Origin: Owenia fusiformis
Taxonomy: Eukaryota; Annelida; Polychaeta; Sabellida; Oweniidae
Assembly: GCA_903813345.2 (NCBI GenBank)
Contig: CAIIXF020000012.1
Span: 4,197,318 to 4,261,317, forward strand
Direction of reading: 5' to 3'
DNA length: 64,000 bases
In this document: in pieces, positions 23,163-36,100 of the stretch
Numbering within the stretch: the stretch's first letter is position 1
How the letters are laid out: each line of letters opens with the position of its first letter
Translations under genes and position numbers: made by a program
The notes under the pieces: generated by a model
Seen by the model: only the letters and a program-made list of their open reading frames with translations
The model's database searches: none
What the model was told of the DNA's origin: nothing

Positions 23163-24085
23163 AATAGTTGCAATCAGATATGAAATATTATTAAAGGAGT
23201 TGTACATTCTTAAGACATGTTTGAAATGCAACTTGTAGTCTATGTAATTCAGTCAGAAAAATATTACTTTTATAGGATTTGTAACAATCTAATTCACAAA
23301 TTAATAATCAAGCATATCAGTCAGATATAAAGTATATTAATTATACAAATTGTAGTTTATTTATTCCAGTTAGATGGAAAATATGTTTTATCAAAGATCA
23401 AGTCTTACGAACACCAATTTTAGTCTAATAGCGTTTCAGTCAGATGTAAAATATTTTTATAAAAATTGTAGTTTATGTATTCCAGTTAGATGGAAAAAAA
23501 ATTTGTCAAAGGAAAAGTCGAGAACACCAATTGGAGTCTAAGCGTTTCAGTCAGATATAAAATATTATGATACAAATTGTAGCTTATGTATTCCAGTTAG
23601 ATGGAAAATATTTTTCATTAAAGGAAAGTCTAGAACACCAATTTAAGTCTATTAGCATTTCAGTCAGATACAAAATGTTATAATACAAATTGTAGTTTAT
23701 GTATTCCAGTTTTTTTTTTAAATTTGTCAAAGGAAAAGTCTAGAACACCAATTGGAGTCTAAGCGTTTCAGTCAGATATAAAATATTATGATACAAATTG
23801 TAGCTTATGTATTCCAGTTAGATGGAAAATATTTTTCATTAAAGGAAAGTCTAGAACACCAATTTAAGTCTATTAGCATTTCAGTCAGATACAAAATGTT
23901 ATAATACAAATTGTAGTTTATGTATTCCATTTTTTTTTAAATTTGTCAAAGGAAAAGTCTAGAACACCAATTGGAGTCTAAGCGTTTCAGTCAGATATAA
24001 AATATTATGACAAATTGAAGTTTATGTATTCCAGTTAGATGGAAAATATTTTTCATCAAAGAAAAAATCTAGAACACCAATTGTA
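23163..24085. repeat. Degenerate minisatellite continuing the previous array, with a roughly 220-bp higher-order period
   Basis: Variants of TCAGTCAGATATAAAATATT and CTAGAACACCAATT recur throughout. A block starting CACCAATTGGAGTCTAAGCG repeats at about 23525, 23747 and 23965. Shared GTAGTC/TCAGTCAGA/TAGAACAC words suggest descent from the 56-bp unit. Confidence 0.75.
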
Positions 24086-24490
24086 CAAAAGAAGTTGTAG
24101 TCGGTAATAGATTTCAAGTAGTGTTGCTATAGCTACCATGACAACAATATTTTAATAAAAAAGTGATTTTGTATTTTATATATTGTGCATAATCAATAAT
24201 ATTTATAAAGTGGGTTTTACAGCTGATAGGTGTTCAAGCTTGGGTTTTACGGTTGTTAGTAGGAACTTCTGTAGGAATTTCATTACAACTGAATCAAGCT
24301 TGGATTATACGGGTGTTTAGTGAGTAGGAATTGGTGAATTTCTTTACAACTGATGTATAACAGCTGAAGAATTAGCTCAAAGATGTATGTATGCCTATAA
24401 CAATAATTGCTTCTTGGCTTGACATTTCAGCTTTTTTCATGTCAAATATTTTGGGGATGAATATATAAACATGTAACAAATAAATGTATA

Positions 24491-24649
24491 CAGTAAATCC
24501 TGTAAAGTGAAACACCTCTAGAAATGGAAAACCTTTGTTATTGGAATACTTCAGAGTGCCAAAACTAAATGATTAGTGCAGTGGAACACCTCCAAAATAG
24601 AACACCTTTAGGAGGTACTGAATGTGTTCCACTTGACAGGTTTTCCTGT
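24491..24649. mobile_element. MITE with TGGAACACCT subterminal repeats, second copy
   Basis: Ends CAGTAAATCCTGTAAAGTGA and ..TTCCACTTGACAGGTTTTCC-TG, inverse of one another; interior GAACACCT words as in 14547-14708. Confidence 0.6.
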
Positions 24650-24760
24650 ATTTAGACATAAAGTAAGGGTTGTTCCTTGTATGACTGTTCATATGTAACA
24701 TTACAGTGTACTGTAGAGGTATCAGGGTATGTAAACCGTGCATGTACTGTAATTGTTTAA

Positions 24761-25045
24761 GGTGCTGTGGTACTTAACAGGAAATGACAAAACAGGAAGT
24801 GACAAAACCATGCTTGATTTCAAACATTTTTTGAACCAAGACCTCCGGTTAGTTTAATTAGTTCCACATGTCATATACATGACCAGGATCACAATGTACT
24901 GTACATGGTCAAAATGACCCTAATAATGATGAAATAACTTTTTCAGTCCTCTGAAAATGTGTCTGAAAAATAGCTAAAAGTAGGCGCTTAGGAAAGGTCA
25001 TTGAACAGAATGGTTCTGTCATTTCCTGTTGAGTACCACGGCACC
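24761..25045. mobile_element. TTAA-flanked MITE, complete copy
   Basis: TTAA at 24757-24760 and 25046-25049. Terminal inverted repeats of about 29 bp begin GGTGCTGTGGTACTTAACAG / GGTGCCGTGGTACTCAACAG (read inward). The TTAA target duplication fits piggyBac- or Kolobok-type mobilisation. No ORF inside. A truncated copy is at 3118. Confidence 0.8.
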
Positions 25046-25180
25046 TTAAATGTTATAGAGATTGGATTGTATGCATATTCAATAAAGTTCTACTATTGCT
25101 CACCTAAAGCACTAATAAATGAATAAATAAATATTTTACTATAAGATGACTGAATTTTGTTTCTGACAAATCAAAAACAG

Positions 25181-25380
25181 CAGGCCCATAGCCAGATTTT
25201 TCCATGGTCAGTTAAAAGCCCATGATTTTTCAAATGAGGTTCACTTAAAAAATTCCAGGGTGGTTTGCTTTTGACAACTTTGGCCGAAATGCCCTTGAAA
25301 AATGCTCAGAATGGTAAGACTGCAAGATTTTGAAATAATTTTTGTCCCCCTCCTGATCAACAAAACTGAAGCAGATGCCC
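25181..25380. mobile_element. CAGGCCCGTA-family MITE, diverged copy
   Basis: Starts CAGGCCCATAGCC and shares the internal AATGCTCAGAATGGT and GATTTTGAAATAATTTTTG blocks with the family. It is degraded at the right end. Confidence 0.55.
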
Positions 25381-27890
25381 ATGGATGGCAATAAGACTAA
25401 GAGACCCTTTATATATCATTATGCCATCTTTATGTATGTTTATAATGAAGAAAAAATTCATTTTGTATTAGTTTTGTACTGCTCAATGAAATGAGTGGAT
25501 ATTAAGGAACAATGTTTTTATTTTGACAATACCCACATAATATGTAACTGATCTCTCTCATATTTATAGCACATGCAAATGATACCCTATAGTTCCTCAA
25601 TAAAAAATGTTCAAAGAATTCGGCTCATCTATTGCTGGCATAACACTTGTCAAAAAGCAGCTATTTTTGAGACATCCCATATATCAGTCAGTTATCAAAT
25701 CACCCCTAGTGAACCTAACTTAAATATCAGTAACAGTGCTGCTGCATTGTACTAATAATTATTTGAACTCAGGACCAGACCAATCTAATTATCTACTGAG
25801 CTATTCACAGATTCTTAATTCATTTTAACACACATTCTCAAAACAAGCTTGCGAATTAGAGTTCACTCTTGGCAGTAAAATTGGAAAATGAGTTACTTAT
25901 TAAGCAATGGATGGAATGTCAATATGTTAAGCTGGACGATAATGTTTTCAACCTTAGTCATGAACTTTATCATCTGTAATCACGCATTCTTAATAAATGC
26001 CTCTGAAAACATGATGTCCTGGTATTTTTATTTATTTATTTTTACACTACGCTTTTGATGCAGCGGCACACCTGGGTACGTCCACATAAACCTTAATTAC
26101 ATATTAAAATCTTGTACAGGTTTACAAATGCAGTTGTAGGGACGTTAAAATAAGGCATTAAAAGGTATAAAAGAACAAAATACGTTTTACATGTATAATT
26201 TGTTAATATAGTAATATATTTCATATTTTGTTTGGAAGATTTGCAATCAACATTTATAATTCAACACATGCATAATATCAACTTTTCTATAATGCAATAT
26301 ATGCGTACATTATATGTTTCATTTTGAGACATACAAAAAATAATAATATGATAATTAGGTAAAAATATGATAATTAAGTGATAATTTGCGCAAAATGAAC
26401 ATAGTTATGATGTAAGACCAGTCAATAACACCATGTGTAACTGTTTATTGATGTACATGTATGTGTTCTTATTGATGGCTCATTATTTATCATTCTCCAA
26501 ATCCCAAGCCTCTAAGATTTTCTTCTTATAGGAAGATGGAGGTACAGTTCTTGACACCTGCTTTGGAGGATGATATTTATATGTTGCATAACAAAGAATA
26601 TATTTGATACAAGCTAGGGCTTGCTATATTAAGAGAATGGAAATTGTTACAACTTTACATTGTACATTTTGAATTCTAAAATAGTGGATTGAAAAATATA
26701 TTAATGCCCATCAATTACACATATACAATTATGAATTGACTGGCCCTTCCTCTCAAAATGAAACAATATATGTTGCAAATATTATTCACCTTTAAATAAC
26801 TTTAATACCATTTACATTTCTAGAAAGGCATGGACGAATTGTCACCCAAACACTTAAACACATGCAAAAATAAAATATATTTCTTTGTAACCAGCCCTAG
26901 TTCTTTCTAGGATCATCAAACTGTTATTGCTATTAGTTATACAAAATAACAGATGTTAAAATGTAACATCAAAAGATGTCACCACTTGTATACAGCAATT
27001 AAGAGTTCAAGCAGCATAGTCTCTGCATCTATTACTTTTTTAGTTTTTGCAATACTACAAAAGTTCCATAATTTGTTGTCATAGCTACAAAAAATGCTTA
27101 AAATCTAAATACTTCTAGGATGTCGTAAACTTGTAATAACATGTAGTCAATGCATGAGTTTAAAGATTAATCTGACCATTAGTTCTCAAGTTATCACTAA
27201 AGCCCCTGGGGGATCTTCATTATTTCATCATACTGCTTGTCCCTATATTTTATACTGCATATTTCTATTGATTTCAGGAAGCTAATGTACGATTGCAATA
27301 TCAAATGTGACTAAGGCATAAGTTACAAGTGTTTGAGGTACTATAATTCGTTACCCTGGTACAGGAAAATGCCTCGAATTAAGGCCCTTTGAATCTAAAA
27401 TTAAGCTAACATCGAGTTATAATTCCCTAAGTACTCTGATTTGTTGCCATGGAAACAGATATGCCAGATATCTATTCAAATGTATAACCAATCAATATGT
27501 GCTCACTATATGTAACACTTATTTTATGGAGGAATTTGATTAAATTTCTAAAACTGTTGCCATAACAACAAGATTGCTGTTTCTTGCCTGTCATGGTTTG
27601 TGCTATAGTGTCGGTGGGCAACCACGATCCTCCAAATATTCCAAAGGAGGTTTGGTGTTCCCATAATCCCCAAAATGGGGCTAGCTATCCCCTATAAGTA
27701 TTCATTAATAGAGATTATTGGAGAACTCATAAACGAGAATTAATATAATATCATATGTATTGGCACCTCTCTTGCATATTACATGAAATTAAATTCCCTC
27801 ATGTTTAATTGTTGCCGTGGAAGAAATTATCGTGCATATAAACTGAAATCAGAAAGATTTCGCTTACTGTAAATAACCAATGAACAAGTT
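25381..27890. other. Intergenic stretch between the convergent GPR143 and STARD5 genes, no feature recognised
   Basis: AT-rich DNA with T/A homopolymers and no convincing coding stretch. A short frame at 25573-25755 has no recognisable domain and no splice context. Confidence 0.4.
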
Positions 27891-27894
27891 TGAT

Positions 27895-28335
27895 TGTGCA
27901 TGGAATATTGACACAAATTGTACATGTAGTGTACATACAATATGTACACTGATTGTATATGTACTCTACATGGAATATCGACACTGATTCTACATGTACT
28001 ACAGTTGTACATATAATATGTACAGCGATTGTATATGTACTGTACACATAATATGTACACTGATAGTATATGTACTCTACATGGAATATTAACACTGATT
28101 CTACATGTACTGTACATACAATATGTACACTGATTATATATGTACTGTGCATGAAATATTGACACTGATTCTACGTGTTCTGTACATACAATATGTACAC
28201 TGATTATATATGTACTGTGCATGAAATATTGACACTGATTCTACATGTATGATACTTGTACATATAATATGTACACTGATTGTATATGTTCTCTACATGG
28301 AATATTGACACTGATTGTACATTGATACTAAATAT
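27895..28335. repeat. Minisatellite with alternating GTACA/TGTAC-rich half-units
   Basis: Units such as ACATACAATATGTACACTGA, then TTGTATATGTACTCTACATGGA and ATATTGACACTGATTCTACA, about 60 bp per full unit and about 7 copies. The TGTACA content makes each half locally palindromic. Long minus-strand frames here are by-products of the repeat. Confidence 0.88.
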
Positions 28336-28525
28336 AAATTGATACACTCAGTAATATACATGAATCATTAATGTAAGTTCTATATAATCCTATTTGTATA
28401 ATTGTAACATTGTCCTCAACAAGCCATGCTGAATGTTTGATTTGTAAATGGCAATGAATACCCTGTTTAATTTATCAATGGTGGGATGGATAGATTTCAT
28501 AAAAAACTTTACAAAAAATTAATTA

Positions 28526-28700
28526 CAGGCCCATAGCCAGGATTTGCCAAGGGGGTTCACTTTTTGAAGAATTCCAGGGGGGGGGTTAACTTGTGACAAT
28601 TTTGGTCCAAAAATGGCCAAAATCACTTAAAAAGTGCTCAGAATGGTGAAAAACTGCATGATTTTGAAAGATTTTTTGGCCAAGGGGGGGGGGGGGGTGA
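28526..28700. mobile_element. CAGGCCCGTA-family MITE with expanded poly-G tracts
   Basis: Starts CAGGCCCATAGCCAGGATTT and carries the family interior, with two poly-G runs of 10 nt or more (near 28578 and 28685). The right terminal repeat is not visible. Confidence 0.6.
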
Positions 28701-30157
28701 ATTACAACTATGTTTCTCAGAGATAATTGTATATGGTGCCATATACTGTATCAAAATTTACTACAATATCAAAATTTATTACAATATCAAAACAAATAAT
28801 ACTGCCAAAGTAAGACCTCTTGGTTGTGCATATGATAATAGGGAAGTTAAGCTACGTACATGATTTATAAGGGAACTTGAATGTACCTAAATGTATTTTT
28901 GCCTCTGTACTCAGTTGGGCATGTAATAACTACCAAGGGGAGAACTTATCCCTAAAGGACCATCATTTTACACATTCAAACATGAAGCTTAACTTCCCTA
29001 GTGTATACTGTACATGTATGAACACAAGTATTTTTGTGCATCTTTTTGTGACCATGTATTGTTTAAGTAAGCCAGATTTGATATCTAGGCCTTTCCAGTG
29101 AAAATGAACTTGTATACCAGCTAAGGCAACTTTGGAATATTGGTTACTTAAATTATGTCAACTCAGGCAGCTATGGAATACTGGGTAAACTAATCATTCA
29201 AACTTTAGCAAAACAAAGGCAACTAGATAAAGGCTTGATCCATAGATGGGGTCATAAGGAAATGTGCCAATCACTATAGACATAATCATATACTATATAT
29301 ACAGGGTGGGCCATTTGTTTTTGAAAGGCAAAACATTATCCAAACATTGCTTATATGTGATAAAGTTGACATGCATAAATCTGAGAAAAGGCATATTTCA
29401 GGTGATTGTGTGATATCATATACTGGAATGGCCAACTACATAAATTCACCAATATCGGATCTTGATAAAAGATAACATTATTATCCTGATAGAGATTAAT
29501 GTTATCTCTAAAATATTGAACACTTTTGTATACGTTGTAGAAACTCTGTCAAACTACATCTTCACTCAGTCCTTATTATGGAATTATCATTTATAAAAAT
29601 AAAGTGTCTTGTCATTTTAAAAGCTATCCAACAGTTAAGTATCTTCTAACAAATAAATAGTATATGTATAACAACAATATGGTTGCCATAGTAAATAACA
29701 TAGTAGTGTTGCTTTTAGCAACAATAGTTGCTATAGCAATATCATGTTTTATTTTTTCAGCATCGGGAATGTCTCTCTAAATGGCATATTTTTCTGTCCC
29801 TCATGGGTACGGTTTAAGCTGGGAGAGAAATGCATAATCTCTGTGGTCCCACTTAATGTCTCGAAATTTTTTTTTAAACACAAAAAATAGAAATTGAGAT
29901 TTTCAGAACGACGAAAAAGGAGGAAAATACACTAAATTTTATTTGTCAAAGTACATGACAGCCTGATAGCCTTCAATTTGTGCAGAAAGGCTATAACAGA
30001 AAATGGCAATTGGAGAATTTCAAATTGATCTTGTCTTAGCAAGACAAATTCATGAATATGGAAGCTCATTATTTGGAACCTTTTGTCTCTTATACTCTAC
30101 CAGAGGAGGAAGGACAGAAAAATATGTCTAGAACATCTCCAAATCTACCCTGAGAAT
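28701..30157. other. Region 3' of the STARD5-like gene; includes its probable 3' UTR
   Basis: No gene recognised. TTTTTCTGTCC near 29793 and GGACAGAAAAATATG near 30112 form an inverted pair, possibly ends of an eroded MITE in the 3' UTR. A plus-strand frame at 28877-29101 has no recognisable domain. Confidence 0.35.
29938..29943 (-). terminator. Candidate polyadenylation signal of the STARD5-like gene
   Basis: AATAAA on the minus strand about 215 nt past the TAG stop at 30158. It is the first canonical hexamer I noticed downstream. It is placed by position only; hexamers are common in this AT-rich DNA. Confidence 0.3.
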
Positions 30158-33100
30158 CTATTCTTTAGGCCGGATATTTTTTCTGATTGCATTGCGTAAG
30201 TCTTGGAACATTCCGATTTGATTGGATGGAAGCGCAGAGTCAACTAAACTTTTTGGTAGCATTCCTCCAATATTCGTATCCATTATGTTAATTATCCGAG
30301 TCTTATTCGGCTCCCTGGAATTTGAAAATATAATTTAGATTAAATGATCAATTTCCTGCTCTGTTTCTTTACTGTATTTATACAAGTACAATACACATAA
30401 TGTTAGTATCATAAAAAAATTCAGTTCATGTAAAATTGACATTTTTTTTATTTTTTTGTTTATTTATTCCATTTGTTAAATAAAAAGTAGTTTTGTGAAA
30501 AAACATGAGTGGCAAGTTTCGAACATACAATTACAAAAACTATGGCCACATTTTCAATTGATCTACCACAAACTCAAAGAATAACCCCTCCCCTGCCCCT
30601 CTTGTCCAAAACTCACTCAATGAACAAACTACTTACCCTGGAATAGGCTGACAGACGACGCCACAATATGAGTTAGTGCCCCGGACAAAGTTTGGATGCG
30701 GTGGGCAAACATCTGGATTTTGATGACTGTGTGCTGAAAAGTACAAAATGCAGAATGCTGCTGTCATTCATTCATTAAAATGATTATAAGGGAATGAGTA
30801 AAAGGGATACAGGCAAGGTGGAGGGGGGGGGTTGATCTTATCATTTCATGTTATGGCTATTTTATACAAAATTCAACAGTTCTGACTCATTTTAATGCTA
30901 ATATGCTATTTATCTTTCACATCACCAAATAAGGCCTCACCATGGCCCATTGTGGCTACCATTTTGTTGACCATATTCGATTTCTATGTGTGTGAGAGAC
31001 ATTGAGTAAGAATGTTAAGACAATAACAAATAAACAAAGATGAGAGGGGAGCCATCATGCTCTCTCACCATAATAAGAACTAGATCTACAAATGCCAAGG
31101 GGTAGAGCAAGGGGGGGAAGGGTAGAGAAGTAAAGTTACTTACAATTTGTAGTGCATGCTCCATCATGCTCTCTCACCCTAATAAGAATTAGATATACAA
31201 AGGGGTAGAGCAAGGGGGGATTTATGGGGGGGGGGTGGCGGTAGAGAAGTAAAGTTACTTACAATTTGTAGTGTATGCTCCATCATGCTCTCTCACCCTC
31301 ATTAGAAGTAGATATACAAAAGGCAAGGGGTAGAGCGAGGGGGGATTTATGGGGGGGGGGGGGGTAGGGAAGTAAAGTTACTTACAATTTGTAGTGTATG
31401 CTCCATCATGCTCTCTCACTTTAATCAGGACTAAATCTACAAAGTCACGGGGAGAGATCATTCCCATCATTGCACTACTTGTCTGAGAATTCACCACCAG
31501 AAGCTCCTGGAAATAAAAACACACACATCTTATTCACAACTGTAAATCCAGCAAAACCAGTCAAAATTGAACACCACAGAGACAAGGCAAAAGTGTTCAT
31601 ACTGAAAAGTGTTCACATTTCTAGGTTTTTAAATGGTAAACTATGCCAGCATAAAAAATAGGATTGAAAACAGTATTCACGATGTCAGGTGTTCAGATTA
31701 GAAAGGTGTTTGGATATACAGGTTTTATTCATAATTAATTAGGAGACTTGCAGGCCCTCTTGGTAAATGGGACTAAAAAGTGTTAATATTGAGAGCAGAA
31801 GAAGTGAGTAGCTCCCATAATTCTTTCATATTCTATCGTATTCAGGGATTCCCCATTACATAATCTCTTGCATCATCTCCAATCAAATTGCAGGATTTGA
31901 TCACGTGAACAATTATGAGCACATGCTCTCTCAGTACTGCGAATGCGCAAAGTTAAATTTGAAATTGTGGGAATGACGTTTACATCAGTTCAACATCATC
32001 ATTTCAAACCTACGGTAATACTATTGAAGTTACTCGATCCATACTTGTAGAGAATACTCATAAAACTACAGTGAACATTTGGAGATCCATTTCAACGGCA
32101 AATTGAGGCCTGTTTATAAAATTTGTTTTCGAACGTGCTAATATGATAGGTCATCTTTGGGAAATCTCCCCCCCTGTATTGAGAGCTGTTCAGATTAGAA
32201 AGGTGTTTCGATATACAGGTTTCACTGCATACCATGCACCTCCATCTAAAAGTCACATTACCCTCTTACTATTACAACTTAACAGTGGTGATAATATCTT
32301 AATGATCTTAAATGGATCTTTCATATTCTTCATAACTCCTGCAAATAGCACTTCCCTGGAGCACCAATAACTAGCCATATTACTAGGCTCTGACTATTCA
32401 TAAGCTTTACAATTTTAAAGATCACAGATAAGGACGAGTTGTTTTCAGAGTAATAACAGCTACCCAACCATTTACTAAGAGTTATTTACGGTAATTTGTG
32501 TTTTATTGATAATTATATGACGAGGGAAATGCTGACGAAGCAAAATGATGAATCCCCTTATGACAAAAAAGTAAATTTGTTGTTTCAAGGAATAATTACA
32601 TACAATGATGTTTTTCATTTCATTAATCATTTAAGACTTGTTCCTTTATTGATATAGTTTATCTTCTAAATTCACCATATTTCTGCTCCCAAATGAATAT
32701 GCCAGAACAGAACTTTTAAAATTATTGTGAGAGATAACAGCCTTCTACTGTATCTGTTCCTTTTGATAGTTTCAAAACAGAAAAATATGATTAGAATGAG
32801 AATACAATTTAATCAGTCTGAAGAGAGGGAATGCCCCAGAATTCATAGATGAACATTTCTTCATATAAAGATGAACCTCTATATATAAAGCGATAGGTTT
32901 CATCTAAGGATTCTGGGTATTTCCTCCTGTTATCAATCTTGATGATTCCATGTTATCTTACTTCACTGATAATCTGCACTGGGTTGATTGCTGGGACTGC
33001 CTTATCCCATAGGGGGCGCCATGTCCCTGGGCGTGGATCGAGATATTTCCAAACTTTCTCTGGTGGAGCATCTATGTTACCAACAGAGCGATACCTGAAA

Positions 33101-36100
33101 TGATATTCAAAATGGCCATCTAGAACACTACGCAACATGCCATAAACCTAATCAGATCTTGACTGGAGAGTGGAGAACATAGGCCCAGGAACATTAAAGA
33201 AGATGTAACATGTATTTTGGTATAATTAAAGGACAACTGAAATAGGTTTTCTTAACTTGCAGCTACAAAAATGCGGTTTCTTCATTGTAAGCCCGGATTA
33301 GAGTTCTTGCGATAGCCATTATAAAAGAATGTTAGGTAACCGTTAATGGTCATAAATAACGTTATAAAATTAACTGATCAATCAGATTGGCCCCCTCGTG
33401 ATGATTAACGTCAAATATAATAAATAGTTTTGGTTTATTGGTTCCTTGGTAATTACGATGTCACAGCAACCATAGGATTGTTATGTAAACAAATAGACAC
33501 GTAGGGGCCAATAACATCACAACCAAATCGAATACTGCTTATTAAGCAGCTATATCGATCGTTAGAGTGAAATAATTTTCACAAAACTGATGAGAAAACA
33601 TGTCCAAATACATTTATCAAAAAATTCCTCTAGGTCAAAATACCATTTCATATCTGCTTTAATGCCAAATTAAAGTCTGTCCAGTCAGAGAATCTGATTT
33701 GGCATTAAATTTATATGTTCCTTGGTCTCCAACAGAGAAATCTTTTAAAAATAATCTCTTTTAAAAACATGTTAATGAAACCCTCAAGTTCACAATTATT
33801 ATCAAAAATTCATTCAATAAATATCATAGGTGGAGTTATAAACTAGGCTTTAAACTGTATGCAAATGAGAGCCTTTAACCATGTGTTTGTAAAAAAGGTC
33901 TGATGACCCCGATAGGATATGTCTATGTACTGGTTGTTTTTACTCAATATCAAGTTTTAGAAAACACCCAATGATTGATAGAAACATATGTTGAATACAT
34001 TTTGCGTTTTTTTGCTCACTGAAAATAACTGATTCATGCCTGATTCACAAACTCTGTGGTAACTTTAAGGATATTGCCATCACAACATCAATTGAGAAAA
34101 TGATTTTCAATTGATTTGCGATACACATTTTGCGTGTCCTTTTAAGGTCATGGCGTCTACATTTTTCATTACCATATAATTATAAGGACTAAACCATCAA
34201 GATTTTTTCTTTTCTAATAAACAACTCTCATTTTCACAAATCTAGCCAAAATTGGTTGAACTTGAACTTAAAAATTGTTACAAAATACCCATAATTGGTG
34301 ATTTGGTAAGAAAATAGATATTGGGAGGTGAGGGGGGGGGTGGGCAGAGACTCATTCAAGACTATTAAGATCCCAGTTTTACATCAGGCCCTAGTGTACC
34401 AGTCTACCCCCTTAACAGACAAGTTTTCTACATATGGTACCATATATAGGTATGGAAATACACATTTTGAGGGGGGGGGGGGGGCAGACACATTCGATTA
34501 TTCAGATCCTTTGATTATTAGTTCCTTAATCACTTCCTCTTATGGTCATATAAAAGAGATAAAACTGTAGAATTGTTTAGCATTAACTTTGATGTCTGAT
34601 TTATTGATGTCATTTAGTTGTGTATCTCATTCATTGATGTCATTATTGGGGAAAGTAATATTGCATAAAACTGGGAAATACCTGTACCTAAAAATCATGC
34701 GGTACTTTAAAATATATGAGGCTTTAATTTTGTCTAAAATTAACTTTGATGTCATTTATTTATTTACTGATGGCATAGGTGGCGAAAGTAACAGCACATA
34801 AAATTGAGAAATACTCAGTTTTCTTTCATATATAAAATATGCCCAGGATTAATTTTCTTTAAAATTAACTTTGATGTCTTTATTGATATCATTAGTGGAG
34901 AGAGTAACAGTGCATAAAATGGTATGGTAATGCCCATGCTTAAAATTTCATTTTGGTCATTCATATTCCTCTCAATTTCATTTCATTGTCTGAATGAAGT
35001 CACAATCTTTCAAATGCAATCTTTCTGACATTTATATAATTTCTGTTTCTTATTTTTCTCAATGATTCCACTCTTATTTCTCAATTCAAAACATGACTTT
35101 AAGTGGAATATTATATCATGGGTGGCAATATTGTTAGTGCAGTTTTTAATGATAGCACACCATTATAAATTGGCAATTTACCACAACTCAATGGTTACTA
35201 GAGTGTCGTCAGCTTTTTTATATGAAACCCGGCTATCATGCTGATCAAAGTTGCATCCCATCAGAGAGTGTAAGAGGTCCATAGACATTTCCAAAACAAA
35301 ATCAACACAAAAAGCTCTAGCTCGATATGCTGAAGGAAATGAACCACTTCCTCTGGTATAAAATGAATCAATAGATAGAAATGATATTCAATTTTCATGA
35401 TTTTGCAACATGGGCTAAATGGGAATCTACCCCAACCTAGAAATAACATTTTCAAAGCTGATAAACAATGTTTTAACCACATTACTAGTTGTAATATTAC
35501 ATGTTAATTTCAAATATGATATCATATTGACTAAATTTTGATCATTTAATGATGCATATTTTGTCTATTCACATCTAGTCTATTGAGATTAAAGCCCATG
35601 ATTAACCAATGCATGAACGTTATAATGTAAGCTAAAATGTGCACATTCAAGGGGGGGGGAAGTATATTGGTCCTTTATCATGTTTAAAGTATTTATACAT
35701 TTTCAAAATCGAAGTTGTCTTTGTTCTTCCACGAGAAGGGAGGGGGTCAGTGGCATGAATTACCTGGATTCCCTTTCAGGACAAGAGAACAATTCACAAT
35801 ACAGTATACATTTAAATCTGCCCTAGTAAACACCTACCTCAAGTGAACACCTGTGTCTAATGAACTCCCCTTCCCAGCACATACTCCAACGACTTCTGTA
35901 TAAAATTGCCTCTGGAGTGAACACCTACTTATAGTGAACACATTTTTGTGGCTCAATAGGTGTTCACAATAAACACATTTGTGTGGCTGAGTGAGAGGTG
36001 TTTACTGAACATTGGTTTTACTGTACAAAAATTGTCATGTGACTTACATTGTGCCTCCGCTTTCTTCAGAAGGTCGCCAGTAGACAATCACATCTTTCTG

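Noticed and set aside
27805-28222. Minus-strand frames of 115 and 131 aa with repeated HSTYIISVHIVCT-like units
   Set aside because: Pure translation of the minisatellite with no independent coding evidence.
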